Assembly: GCA_002365595.1 (NCBI GenBank)
Contig: DFAM01000003.1
Coordinates: 27,382-75,771 of the forward strand
Direction of reading: 5' to 3'
Source of the DNA: Acinetobacter sp. UBA3106
GTDB taxonomy: Bacteria > Pseudomonadota > Gammaproteobacteria > Pseudomonadales > Moraxellaceae
DNA length: 48,390 bases
Shown: positions 16,961 through 24,597 of the stretch, piece by piece
Layout: each line of letters starts with the position of its first letter
Position numbering within the stretch: position 1 is the first letter of the stretch
Notes under the pieces: generated by a model
Seen by the model: only the letters and a program-made list of their open reading frames with translations
Told to the model about the DNA's origin: nothing
The model's database searches: none
Translations under genes and position numbers: made by a program

Positions 16961-18445
16961 TTAAGATAAATCGATCCAATTACCGTGAAAACCTAAAGGT
17001 ACATGGGTTCCCAGTATAATTTCTGCCTGAGGCTGAATATTTAAACCTTGGGCTTTTAAAATAACCACTTTGGAGGACTGTTTAGGGATATGATGCAGAT
17101 AAGACAACAAGTAGCCTTCACCTTCTGCTGCGACTGCTGACTCCGGAATAAACACCACTTCTCCAGTCATCCATTGTTCACCAAATTTATAGATGGTTTT
17201 TTCATGGCTTTGCAGGTCATGGCAAATTAGATGATTGGCTTGGGTCATGTTTAAAGAATCAAAACTGGCACTATAAATATAACGATGCTGCTCACCAGTA
17301 TAGCGTTCATCGATTCTTGGGAATTCCTGCGCCTGCCAATCAATAACCTTGCGATCTACCGCATTCCGTTTTAGATCTATGGTCCAGCGTTCCAACTGGG
17401 TTTTTTGCTGCTCAAACGGACCCTGATGGGACTTTTTAAACATGGAGCGATGCACGACCACATCCAGAATAATCTGCTGTTGCTCATTGCGGTAAGCATT
17501 GGCGGCATGGAAAATAAAACAGAGTTCAATATTGATCCACTGTACTTCATCGGCATGACCATATTTAGGCAAAATGCCAATTCGCGCAGCATGCTGGTCA
17601 TTCCACTGATAAGGCAAAGGATTGCCTTTGATGAGTTGCTTGAAAGAGAACGTGACCGGTAAATCAAAAATTAAGACATCTTGCTCGGTAATAGCACAGT
17701 CATGGATCATGGGACCATGCTGTACCGGAATTTTGGTCCAATGCAGCAACATACCTTGCTGATCTATCACTTCATAATAGGCATGCTTAATATCCAGCGC
17801 ATCATAGCAAATCGCGTGCAAATGCCCGCTATGAGTGTCTTTATGCGGGTGTGCAGTAAAAGGCAGATCTGCATCGGTATTAAAAAAACGGTGTTCCTGT
17901 GTGTTCAACTCCAAGTCTAAACGTGCGGGCAAAGCGCCTGCTTCAACACTCGCCCAGATCTGATTGGCATGATAAAAAGCATTGGTATTGACCACATCCC
18001 CTGGCCCACGGCGAAACCCGGCTTTAACAGGCTCATGCTTTTGCTTTTGGATGGAAGCCGTGGCGATATAGCGGCTTTTGAACCATGTAGCTCGACCCTG
18101 CTCAATTTTTAAAGCGTGCAACATGCCGTCGCCTGCAAACCAGTGATATAAATCTTGATTCTCAACATGAATGGGATTGGATCCAATTCTTAACAATAGC
18201 CCGGTCAGGTGCTGGGGAATTTCACCGATCACCTGAAATTCGTGCTTTTCCACTTCATCCACAGGGCCAAATATGCCATGTAGATAGGGATTTTCTGCCC
18301 TATTTTTAGCTGTCTTTTTTGATCTTCTTTGCAGCCAGCTCACCCCTAGCCCCATCACCCTTTGGCGATAGCTATTGAGTTTGGATTTAAGCGGGGTAAA
18401 ACGCGGATAATCTGACGATGAAGCCACTGTACTCTTATTTTCCAC
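16961..18445 (-). CDS. Carotenoid oxygenase family dioxygenase
   Basis: Enzymes of this family use non-haem Fe2+ and O2 to split a C=C bond in carotenoids, apocarotenoids or lignostilbenes. The 494-residue protein has the beta-propeller layout and the four iron-binding histidines at H199 (TAHPHKDTHSG), H248 (MIHDCAITE), H313 (FHAANAY) and H487 (GFHGNW). The first 45 residues are basic and variable and may not belong to the fold. No carotenoid biosynthesis gene is visible in the window, so the substrate could be exogenous or aromatic (lignostilbene-like). It is a single-gene unit flanked by gaps of about 150 and 280 bp. Confidence 0.9.
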   Translation of the reverse strand: MENKSTVASSSDYPRFTPLKSKLNSYRQRVMGLGVSWLQRRSKKTAKNRAENPYLHGIFGPVDEVEKHEFQVIGEIPQHLTGLLLRIGSNPIHVENQDLYHWFAGDGMLHALKIEQGRATWFKSRYIATASIQKQKHEPVKAGFRRGPGDVVNTNAFYHANQIWASVEAGALPARLDLELNTQEHRFFNTDADLPFTAHPHKDTHSGHLHAICYDALDIKHAYYEVIDQQGMLLHWTKIPVQHGPMIHDCAITEQDVLIFDLPVTFSFKQLIKGNPLPYQWNDQHAARIGILPKYGHADEVQWINIELCFIFHAANAYRNEQQQIILDVVVHRSMFKKSHQGPFEQQKTQLERWTIDLKRNAVDRKVIDWQAQEFPRIDERYTGEQHRYIYSASFDSLNMTQANHLICHDLQSHEKTIYKFGEQWMTGEVVFIPESAVAAEGEGYLLSYLHHIPKQSSKVVILKAQGLNIQPQAEIILGTHVPLGFHGNWIDLS

Positions 18446-18651
18446 TATTTTAATTCTCCTGGGCTTTTGCCTTTTTGCTTTTTCTTAGTGTTAGGCAAAG
18501 TTGATCTTGCGTATGGTTATACTCAATCCTGATCACTAAATTATTATCTTTAAGTAGTATGAATTGTAAGGTCTATGGCCAAGCTTGAACATATTTTTGT
18601 AAGACTGGGCTGGGTTAATTAAAACTTAACTCATTTTTAACAGAATAAACG

Positions 18652-18682
18652 CAAAAAAGCAGTCCCATAGGACTGCTTTTAA
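18652..18682 (-). terminator. Rho-independent terminator after lolA
   Basis: Read on the minus strand, AAAAGCAGTCC pairs with GGACTGCTTTT around a four-base loop, then a T run follows. Confidence 0.85.
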
Positions 18683-18723
18683 GTGAGGCTTAAAACCTTT
18701 TTAAGTGATTAAAAATCAATTAA

Positions 18724-19422
18724 TTATTGATCAATAATATCGGTGCCTTTAGGCGGAGTAAAATTAAAAGTTGACGAAGCAATCGATGGATTCAATTTCA
18801 CATTGTTAAAGCGAACAGTGGTGGTTTGACCCAACGAATCCTGCAAAATCATCAGACTTGGGGCTTTGTTTGCACCAAAACTAATGGTCAAGCTTTGGAA
18901 TGCACTGTCTTTCACTTTTGGATACAAAGTGTAATAAGTCTTGCCTTTATCGGGTTGAGTCACACGATAAGACTTCATAATCTGACTGGTATTGCCCGAT
19001 AGTAATAATGCAGGGGTATTGGCCACCTGTTCATCCAGACTTTGACGCACGGCTTGCTGCAAGTCAGGATCATAAATCCAAACGGTTTTACCTGAAGTCA
19101 CAATCGTTTGTTTTGAAGGACTGGTGGTTTCCCAGAAGAATTTACCCGGACGTGCAACCTTCATCACCCCTTTAAAGGTTTGATTCATGTGTTGTCCAGT
19201 CAAGCCTTTTTTCTGCGGGGCTTTAGCAGCAGAGGTCGCTTTTGTGGTTTGTTCAAAGTTAGCAGACAAAGTGCGAATATTGGTTAACTGTTTCACCAGA
19301 TTATTGGTTGCTTGCTGCTCCGATGCTGCTACAGGTGCAGCAAAAACAGTGGTACTCATTACCGGTGCGAGCGTTGCAGCACCTAGGGTCATCGCACACA
19401 GGGTTTTACGAAGCATTTTCAT
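18724..19422 (-). CDS. lolA: Outer-membrane lipoprotein carrier protein
   Basis: LolA is the periplasmic chaperone that receives lipoproteins from LolCDE and hands them to LolB at the outer membrane. The 232-residue precursor has a clear signal peptide ending near VFAAPVAA (residues 27-34). A mature domain of about 200 residues carries the LolA half-barrel pattern: ANFEQTT, GVMKVARPGKFFWETTSPSKQ, IVTSGKTVWIYDPDLQQAV and the C-terminal FNNVKLNPSIASSTFNFTPP. A Lys/Ala-rich insert of about 15 residues (near residues 63-78) between the first two strands is longer than in E. coli. AGGTGATGAT precedes the ATG. It has its own terminator. Confidence 0.93.
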   Translation of the reverse strand: MKMLRKTLCAMTLGAATLAPVMSTTVFAAPVAASEQQATNNLVKQLTNIRTLSANFEQTTKATSAAKAPQKKGLTGQHMNQTFKGVMKVARPGKFFWETTSPSKQTIVTSGKTVWIYDPDLQQAVRQSLDEQVANTPALLLSGNTSQIMKSYRVTQPDKGKTYYTLYPKVKDSAFQSLTISFGANKAPSLMILQDSLGQTTTVRFNNVKLNPSIASSTFNFTPPKGTDIIDQ

Positions 19423-19594
19423 ATCATCACCTTTTTTATTTGCAGTATCGCAATTTGTTCAATGTGTCCATCTTAAACGAAATAATGTGGCTAAAAGTAG
19501 AGAAAATAAGAAGTTTTGTATTGTTATTAATATCCAATGTAGAGATTTCTACATCATGATGAAGAACTGAAATTGTTTTGAATAATTTACACCC

Positions 19595-19627
19595 ATAAAA
19601 AAACCCACATTAAATGTGGGTTTTTCG
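19595..19627 (-). terminator. Rho-independent terminator after rpmA
   Basis: On the minus strand a CCCACAT / ATGTGGG stem with flanking A and T runs (AAACCCACAT against ATGTGGGTTT) ends the rplU-rpmA unit. Confidence 0.88.
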
Positions 19628-19639
19628 CGCCATTAAAAC

Positions 19640-19897
19640 TTATACAGTTTCAACAGATACGTAGCGACGGCCAAATTGACCTTTCACTTCGAATTTGATC
19701 ACGCCATCAGCGGTAGCAAATAAAGTATGGTCACGGCCCATACCTACGTTTGCACCAGCGTGGAATTCTGTACCACGTTGACGAACGATGATGTTACCAG
19801 CAGTCACAGCTTGACCACCGTACATTTTAACACCTAGCATTTTAGGGTTTGAGTCACGACCGTTACGTGTCGATCCACCAGCCTTTTTAGTAGCCAT
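19640..19897 (-). CDS. rpmA: 50S ribosomal protein L27
   Basis: L27 sits near the peptidyl transferase centre of the large ribosomal subunit. The 85-residue protein starts MATKKAGGSTRNGRDSN and contains KMYGGQAVTAGNIIVRQRGT and GMGRDHTLFA, all family hallmarks. The N terminus is the mature gammaproteobacterial type with no cleavable extension. It lies 18 bp downstream of rplU in the usual L21-L27 operon. Confidence 0.98.
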   Translation of the reverse strand: MATKKAGGSTRNGRDSNPKMLGVKMYGGQAVTAGNIIVRQRGTEFHAGANVGMGRDHTLFATADGVIKFEVKGQFGRRYVSVETV

Positions 19898-19915
19898 GTT
19901 TCATAATCCTCGTAA

Positions 19916-20227
19916 TTAGCCTGAAATAGCAGTAATTTTCAACTCGGTAAACCATTGACGGTGACCTTGTTGTTTACGGTAATGTTTACGACGACGCATT
20001 TTAACAATACGGATTTTGTCGTGACGACCGTGGCTAACTACTTCAGCAGTTACTGTAGCACCAGCAACAACTGGAGCACCAATTTGAATGCTTTCGCCGT
20101 TTACAAGCATTAATACGTCATCAAACGTAATAGTTGTACCAGTTTCAGCTTTCAATAATTCTACTTTAAGGGTTTCACCCTCAACCACACGGTGTTGTTT
20201 ACCACCGCTTTGGATTACTGCGTACAT
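19916..20227 (-). CDS. rplU: 50S ribosomal protein L21
   Basis: L21 binds 23S rRNA in the large subunit. The 103-residue protein begins MYAVIQSGGKQHRVVEGE and carries the basic tail KMRRRKHYRKQQGHRQ. ATG 20227 is chosen because it gives the family N terminus and has GGAG eight bases upstream. The frame extends a further 58 codons upstream, but that segment is leader. A promoter is visible 90-120 bp upstream on the minus strand. It is the first gene of the L21-L27 operon. Confidence 0.98.
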   Translation of the reverse strand: MYAVIQSGGKQHRVVEGETLKVELLKAETGTTITFDDVLMLVNGESIQIGAPVVAGATVTAEVVSHGRHDKIRIVKMRRRKHYRKQQGHRQWFTELKITAISG

Positions 20228-20319
20228 AATGTACTCCAAACATGCCCGTGTCGTCGTGCCGATAAAGGAATATATCGATCTTAATACGAACGCCACTGGG
20301 GGGATATATAAGGGCAAAC

Positions 20320-20348
20320 ATATTAAGTGATAATAAATCAAACAACAA
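20320..20348 (-). promoter_or_regulatory. Sigma-70 promoter for rplU-rpmA
   Basis: On the minus strand the -35 box TTGTTG (20348-20343) and the -10 box TAATAT (20325-20320) are separated by exactly 17 bp. The predicted transcript has an untranslated leader of about 85 nt before the rplU ATG. Confidence 0.65.
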
Positions 20349-20744
20349 GCTGTTTCAGTGTTTTTTTGAGCTTTAATTTTGTTTAATTTATCAACGATCA
20401 AATTATGAAGCCGAAATTGCTTTTACATCCGGATCTTAGATTTTATAAAATGAAATAGATTTTTAAAATCAATTCGCTACTATACACTAGGAAATGCCAA
20501 CGCTATCCAGACAGCAGATGAGTTGCTGGATTGGGGACGCGTTTAAAATCATTTGCTTAGTCAGGATTTAAGCAACTATATTAAGATCTTAACTATATCG
20601 TCAGATATAGTTGTTACACTAAGGTCTGCTGACATTTCATCAACGGCTAGCGTTGCAGGTTAAAGTTGAGCATGAAACTTATTTCCTGCCGAAATATCAA
20701 CAGAACTTATATAAGCAATTCAATTTTTAGAGGTTTCTCTTCGT
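20349..20744. promoter_or_regulatory. Intergenic region before ispB with palindromes
   Basis: No protein-coding frame is apparent in these ~400 bases between the divergent rplU and ispB genes. The region holds the perfect inverted repeat AACTATATC (20591-20599) / GATATAGTT (20604-20612), an additional direct copy of AACTATAT at 20574-20581, the 12-base palindrome TTAAGATCTTAA at 20581-20592, and CAACG/CGTTG at 20641-20655. The ispB promoter or its regulator site probably lies here, but no single promoter call is convincing. Confidence 0.45.
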
Positions 20745-21722
20745 ATGGCCATCGACTTCAAGCAAGACATTCTCGCTCCTGTTGCTTCAGATTTTGCTGC
20801 GATGGACACGTTTATCAATGAAGGGATCACTTCAAAAGTTGCTTTGGTGATGGCGGTCAGTAAACACGTAGTGGAAGCCGGTGGTAAGCGCATGCGTCCG
20901 ATTATGTGCTTATTGGCTGCAAAAGCCTGTGGCGCAGAAGATATCGAACGGCAACGTAAACTGGCAGCGATTATTGAAATGCTGCACACTGCGACCTTGG
21001 TGCATGATGATGTGGTGGATGAGTCAGGCTTACGTCGCGGTCGTCCTACAGCAAATGCCACCTGGAATAACCAGACTGCGGTTTTGGTCGGTGATTTCCT
21101 TATTTCGCGTGCTTTCGATTTGCTGGTCGATCTGAACGACATGACCTTGCTGAAAGACTTTTCTACCGGCACCTGTGAAATTGCGGAAGGTGAAGTGTTG
21201 CAACTGCAAGCACAGCATCAGCCAGAAACCACGGAAAAAACCTATCTCGACATTATTCATGGCAAAACTTCACGCCTGTTTGAACTGGCTACTGAAGGTG
21301 CAGCCATTTTAGCGGGTACCCCACACTATCGTGAACCGCTACGCGTTTTTGCCGGTCACTTTGGCAATGCCTTTCAAATTATTGATGATATTTTAGACTA
21401 CACTTCTGATGCTGAAACATTAGGTAAAAATATTGGTGATGATTTAATGGAAGGCAAACCGACTTTGCCATTAATCTCTGCACTGCAAAAAACCACCGAT
21501 GAAGAACATGAAATTGTTCGTTTAAGTATTGCCACGGGTGGTCTTAACCATCTGGACCGTGTGATCGAGATTGTGCAAAACTGCGGGGCTCTGGATTATT
21601 GTCGTCAGCGTGCCACTGAAGAAACACAATTTGCACTCAAAGCTTTAGATGCACTTCCGGACAGTGAATATCGCCAGGCATTGATTAATTTGACCCAGCT
21701 TGCCCTCAACCGGATTCAATAA
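20745..21722 (+). CDS. ispB: Polyprenyl (octaprenyl) diphosphate synthase
   Basis: This trans-prenyltransferase condenses isopentenyl diphosphate units onto farnesyl diphosphate to make the side chain of ubiquinone. The 325-residue protein shows GGKRMRP at residues 46-52, the first aspartate-rich motif DDVVD at 88-92 followed by RRGRPT, and the second, DDILD, at 214-218 in FQIIDDILDYTSD. Length and motifs match IspB. Chain length cannot be decided from sequence here; Acinetobacter quinones are mainly Q-9, so nonaprenyl is possible. It is divergent from rplU, the common arrangement in gammaproteobacteria. Confidence 0.94.
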   Translation: MAIDFKQDILAPVASDFAAMDTFINEGITSKVALVMAVSKHVVEAGGKRMRPIMCLLAAKACGAEDIERQRKLAAIIEMLHTATLVHDDVVDESGLRRGRPTANATWNNQTAVLVGDFLISRAFDLLVDLNDMTLLKDFSTGTCEIAEGEVLQLQAQHQPETTEKTYLDIIHGKTSRLFELATEGAAILAGTPHYREPLRVFAGHFGNAFQIIDDILDYTSDAETLGKNIGDDLMEGKPTLPLISALQKTTDEEHEIVRLSIATGGLNHLDRVIEIVQNCGALDYCRQRATEETQFALKALDALPDSEYRQALINLTQLALNRIQ

Positions 21723-21756
21723 TGAGATTTGAAAAATATAGTTTTACTCCTCGCCT

Positions 21757-23811
21757 ATGCATATAAATTTTACTGATCTATTCTTAAAAATGCAGGAACA
21801 GCTTGAAACCAATCAGGCTGTTCTTGATGATTCACTGCTTATTGAGTTAGTGAACCGTATTCGACCGGATGATTCCACCGATCTGGACGAAATTAACAAC
21901 AAATTTCAGGCTTTCATTCAAGCGCTGCTGCTTACTCCGCAAGCGGCCATTAGCTTTCAAAATTTTATCTTAAAACTCATTAATCAATACAAGCAAACCA
22001 GTCTATATGCTGACACTGGTATTTTGTCTCTGGATGGCTTTTGGAATCAGCTGGTACAGCGTCTGGGGGCGCACTTTCTCCCCCTGATTAATGACGAAAG
22101 CCAACTGCAAGATTTGCTACGCCGGGTTTTTTATCAACGCAGTGATAAATACTGGCTAGACAGTATTGCTGAAGAAGACTGGCAAAAGCTGTTTGGACTC
22201 ATCAATCAAGGGCACAGCAATCAACAGCAAAAGCTCAAAATTAAAAGCGAGCTGATTAAAGCGATTACCGTTTTATCTTACCGGATTAGCGGCATTGGCC
22301 TGTATCCGGAATTTATTAATGCCCATCCGGAACTCACCGAATATGAATCACCTTTTCTGGCGCAGAACCGGGAAATCAATGAATTCATCCAGCATTACAA
22401 GATGCTCTATCAAAACACCGACGCACTGGCCTTAACTGTTGTACCAGACGCTTCTCAAGCGCTGGTTATGATTGAGCAATGTCGGGATGTGGCGTTGAAA
22501 ATTCGTCGTGCCACCAAAAGAATTGGGGTCAGTTTAAGCCTGACTTATTTGCTATCATTACTGGAACAATGCCTGGACCGTATTGAACTGTTGCTGAATC
22601 TGATTATGGATGAAGATCAGCTTCGCTATGAGTCTCTAGGCTTATTGCTGGTCGATATCACGCATGCCATTTATAGCGAGCGCAGTGTACGCTCACTGTT
22701 AGCCGCAAACAGTGAACTGATTGCATTACAAGTCACAGAAAATGCCAGTAAAACCGGTGAACACTACGTAAGTACTGACAAGCAGGGTTTCTGGTCGATG
22801 TATAAATCGGCCGCAGGTGCAGGTGTGATTATTGCCACCATGGCAACCCTCAAGATACTGGCAGCACGACTGGCCATGGCGCCGATCATGCAGGCCTTTG
22901 TCTTTAGCATGAATTATTCACTCGGATTTATGTTGATTCATGTACTGCATTTTACCGTTGCCACTAAACAGCCCGCCATGACGGCAGCCGCGCTTGCCGC
23001 CACAGTACAGCATACTAAAGGCTCCAAAACTGCACAGATTGCTGAACTTGCCGCACTAATCATTAATATTATCCGGACCCAGTTCATTGCCATTCTAGGT
23101 AATATTTCGATTGCCATTCCGACCGCAGCGGTCATTACCCTGTTGTGGCAATATGGCATGGATGAACCCCTGTTAACTCATGCCAAAGCCACCAAGACTT
23201 TACATTCACTGAATCCATTTACTTCACTGGCGATTCCTCATGCCGCCATTGCCGGTGTGTGTCTGTTCTTTTCAGGTCTGATTGCCGGTTACTTTGACAA
23301 TATGGCGGTGTACCGCAAAGTTGGTCCACGCTTAAAGGCGCATTTCCGCTTAAAGCGCTTAATGGGACAAGAACGCCTGAATAAATTCGCAGCCTATATT
23401 GAACGAAATTTAGGAGCTTTGGCGGGGAACTTCCTGTTCGGGATTATGCTTGGCAGTATGGGCACCATCGGTTTTATTTTAGGGCTGCCACTGGACATTC
23501 GCCATATTGCTTTTGCTTCAGCCAACTTTATTCAAGGCCTGATCTGTATTAATGGTAGTCCTGAAATTGGCCTGATTATTGTTTCATTTTTAGGGGTGTT
23601 GTTGATTGGCCTGACTAACTTATTTGTGAGTTTCAGCCTGACCATTATTGTGGCTTTACGTGCCCGCCGGGTTCGCTTTGAACAATGGAAACCATTGGCT
23701 AAACTGGTACTCACTCACTTTTTAACCCGCCCAAGTGACTTTTTTTGGCCACCGAAAACGCCATTGGAAGTAGATGAGTTTGCACCGGCCCAAAAATCGG
23801 CACTGAAGTAA
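21757..23811 (+). CDS. Gcr-family membrane protein (annotated site-specific recombinase)
   Basis: The 684-residue protein matches the family commonly labelled site-specific recombinase Gcr (PF10136). What is visible does not look like a recombinase. The N-terminal 340 residues are helical and soluble-like. From about residue 350 there are at least six long hydrophobic segments (for example IATMATLKILAARLAMAP, AGVCLFFSGLIAGYF, NFLFGIMLGSMGTIGFILG and GVLLIGLTNLFVSFSLTI), and no serine- or tyrosine-recombinase signature is seen. A membrane role is more likely; the true function is unknown. It starts 34 bp after ispB in the same direction and may be co-transcribed with it. Confidence 0.82.
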   Translation: MHINFTDLFLKMQEQLETNQAVLDDSLLIELVNRIRPDDSTDLDEINNKFQAFIQALLLTPQAAISFQNFILKLINQYKQTSLYADTGILSLDGFWNQLVQRLGAHFLPLINDESQLQDLLRRVFYQRSDKYWLDSIAEEDWQKLFGLINQGHSNQQQKLKIKSELIKAITVLSYRISGIGLYPEFINAHPELTEYESPFLAQNREINEFIQHYKMLYQNTDALALTVVPDASQALVMIEQCRDVALKIRRATKRIGVSLSLTYLLSLLEQCLDRIELLLNLIMDEDQLRYESLGLLLVDITHAIYSERSVRSLLAANSELIALQVTENASKTGEHYVSTDKQGFWSMYKSAAGAGVIIATMATLKILAARLAMAPIMQAFVFSMNYSLGFMLIHVLHFTVATKQPAMTAAALAATVQHTKGSKTAQIAELAALIINIIRTQFIAILGNISIAIPTAAVITLLWQYGMDEPLLTHAKATKTLHSLNPFTSLAIPHAAIAGVCLFFSGLIAGYFDNMAVYRKVGPRLKAHFRLKRLMGQERLNKFAAYIERNLGALAGNFLFGIMLGSMGTIGFILGLPLDIRHIAFASANFIQGLICINGSPEIGLIIVSFLGVLLIGLTNLFVSFSLTIIVALRARRVRFEQWKPLAKLVLTHFLTRPSDFFWPPKTPLEVDEFAPAQKSALK

Positions 23812-23876
23812 TTTGCTATTTTTGTTTTACTTCGCGTTAAAAAATCGGTAAAAAGAAAAGCATAATTTACACATAC

Positions 23877-23908
23877 TTGAAATAAAGTGTACTGATGAGT
23901 ACACTTTA
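23877..23908 (+). promoter_or_regulatory. Promoter with overlapping palindromic operator for PAP2-adeIJK
   Basis: A -35-like TTGAAA (23877-23882) and -10-like TACACT (23900-23905) are spaced by 17 bp. A perfect inverted repeat with 11-bp arms (TAAAGTGTACT and AGTACACTTTA, 23883-23908, four-base centre GATG) fills the spacer and covers the -10. This is the geometry of a repressor site. AdeN, the TetR-family repressor of adeIJK in A. baumannii, is the obvious candidate ligand by inference. The palindrome could also act as a weak terminator for the upstream gene. Confidence 0.6.
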
Positions 23909-23959
23909 ACCATTAAATTAGTCATGCTTCAATCGGCTAAGATAACAAAGGTTCCTTAC

Positions 23960-24565
23960 ATGCCTTATCTGTTGCTTGGTGTAGGATTTTTCTTATTTAT
24001 TTTCAGCATATTAATGCTTGCCTTCCCATCCTTGAATCTCTTCGACTGGGTGATGATTGAATGGCTGAGCCAGCATCGTACCTTGTCTCTAAATAGGATA
24101 TTTATCGCACTTTCGACTATAGGCGGTATGCCATTTGTGTTATTTTTAACCACAATCTGGTGTTTACACCAAGCTTGGTATAAAAAATATACAAATGTTA
24201 TTTTCATTAGTTTAGGACTGATAGGAAGTATAGCCACGGTTTGGCTACTCAAATACGTAATTTCAAGGCCTCGCCCACCCGAAATGTATCATCTGGTTCA
24301 AAGTTATGGTGCTTCATTTCCCAGTGCGCATAGTATTTATGCCGCGGCTTTGGGCTGTCTTGCAATTTATCTCAGTCAGAAACATCCACAGCATACCTTA
24401 ATTTGTATATGTGCTTTTGTTTGGTTGTTCATTATGGGAATTTCAAGGGTTTACCTTGGGGTACATTTCCCCTCTGATGTGTTGGCTGGTTGGAGCATAG
24501 GTTTTATTTGGATCACACTACTTTATCTGCTGTATGTCAAATTTAGTAGGGCGAAAACAAATTAG
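23960..24565 (+). CDS. PAP2-family phosphatase, membrane-bound
   Basis: This 201-residue inner-membrane protein belongs to the PAP2 (type 2 phosphatidic acid phosphatase) superfamily, which includes undecaprenyl-pyrophosphate and lipid phosphatases. The three catalytic motifs are present: KYVISRPRPPE (KxxxxxxRP), PSAHS (a PSGH variant) and SRVYLGVHFPSD (SRxxxxxHxxxD), with hydrophobic helices between them. ATG 23960 is chosen because AAAGG lies eight bases upstream; ATG 23924 has no such site. The gene sits 32 bp before adeI without a terminator, as in other Acinetobacter genomes as I recall, so it is probably part of the adeIJK transcript. The physiological lipid is unknown. Confidence 0.9.
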   Translation: MPYLLLGVGFFLFIFSILMLAFPSLNLFDWVMIEWLSQHRTLSLNRIFIALSTIGGMPFVLFLTTIWCLHQAWYKKYTNVIFISLGLIGSIATVWLLKYVISRPRPPEMYHLVQSYGASFPSAHSIYAAALGCLAIYLSQKHPQHTLICICAFVWLFIMGISRVYLGVHFPSDVLAGWSIGFIWITLLYLLYVKFSRAKTN

Positions 24566-24597
24566 TTTTTAGATAAGAATCTAATCGAGGTGGAACA

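Noticed and set aside
20228..20401. N-terminal extension of rplU by 58 codons
   Set aside because: The extension does not resemble L21, and the promoter at 20320-20348 lies inside it. The short form has a good ribosome binding site and the standard N terminus.
21757..23811. Recombinase label taken as evidence of a mobile element
   Set aside because: No catalytic recombinase motif, no attachment sites or repeats at its ends, and strong membrane character; it is a resident gene beside ispB.
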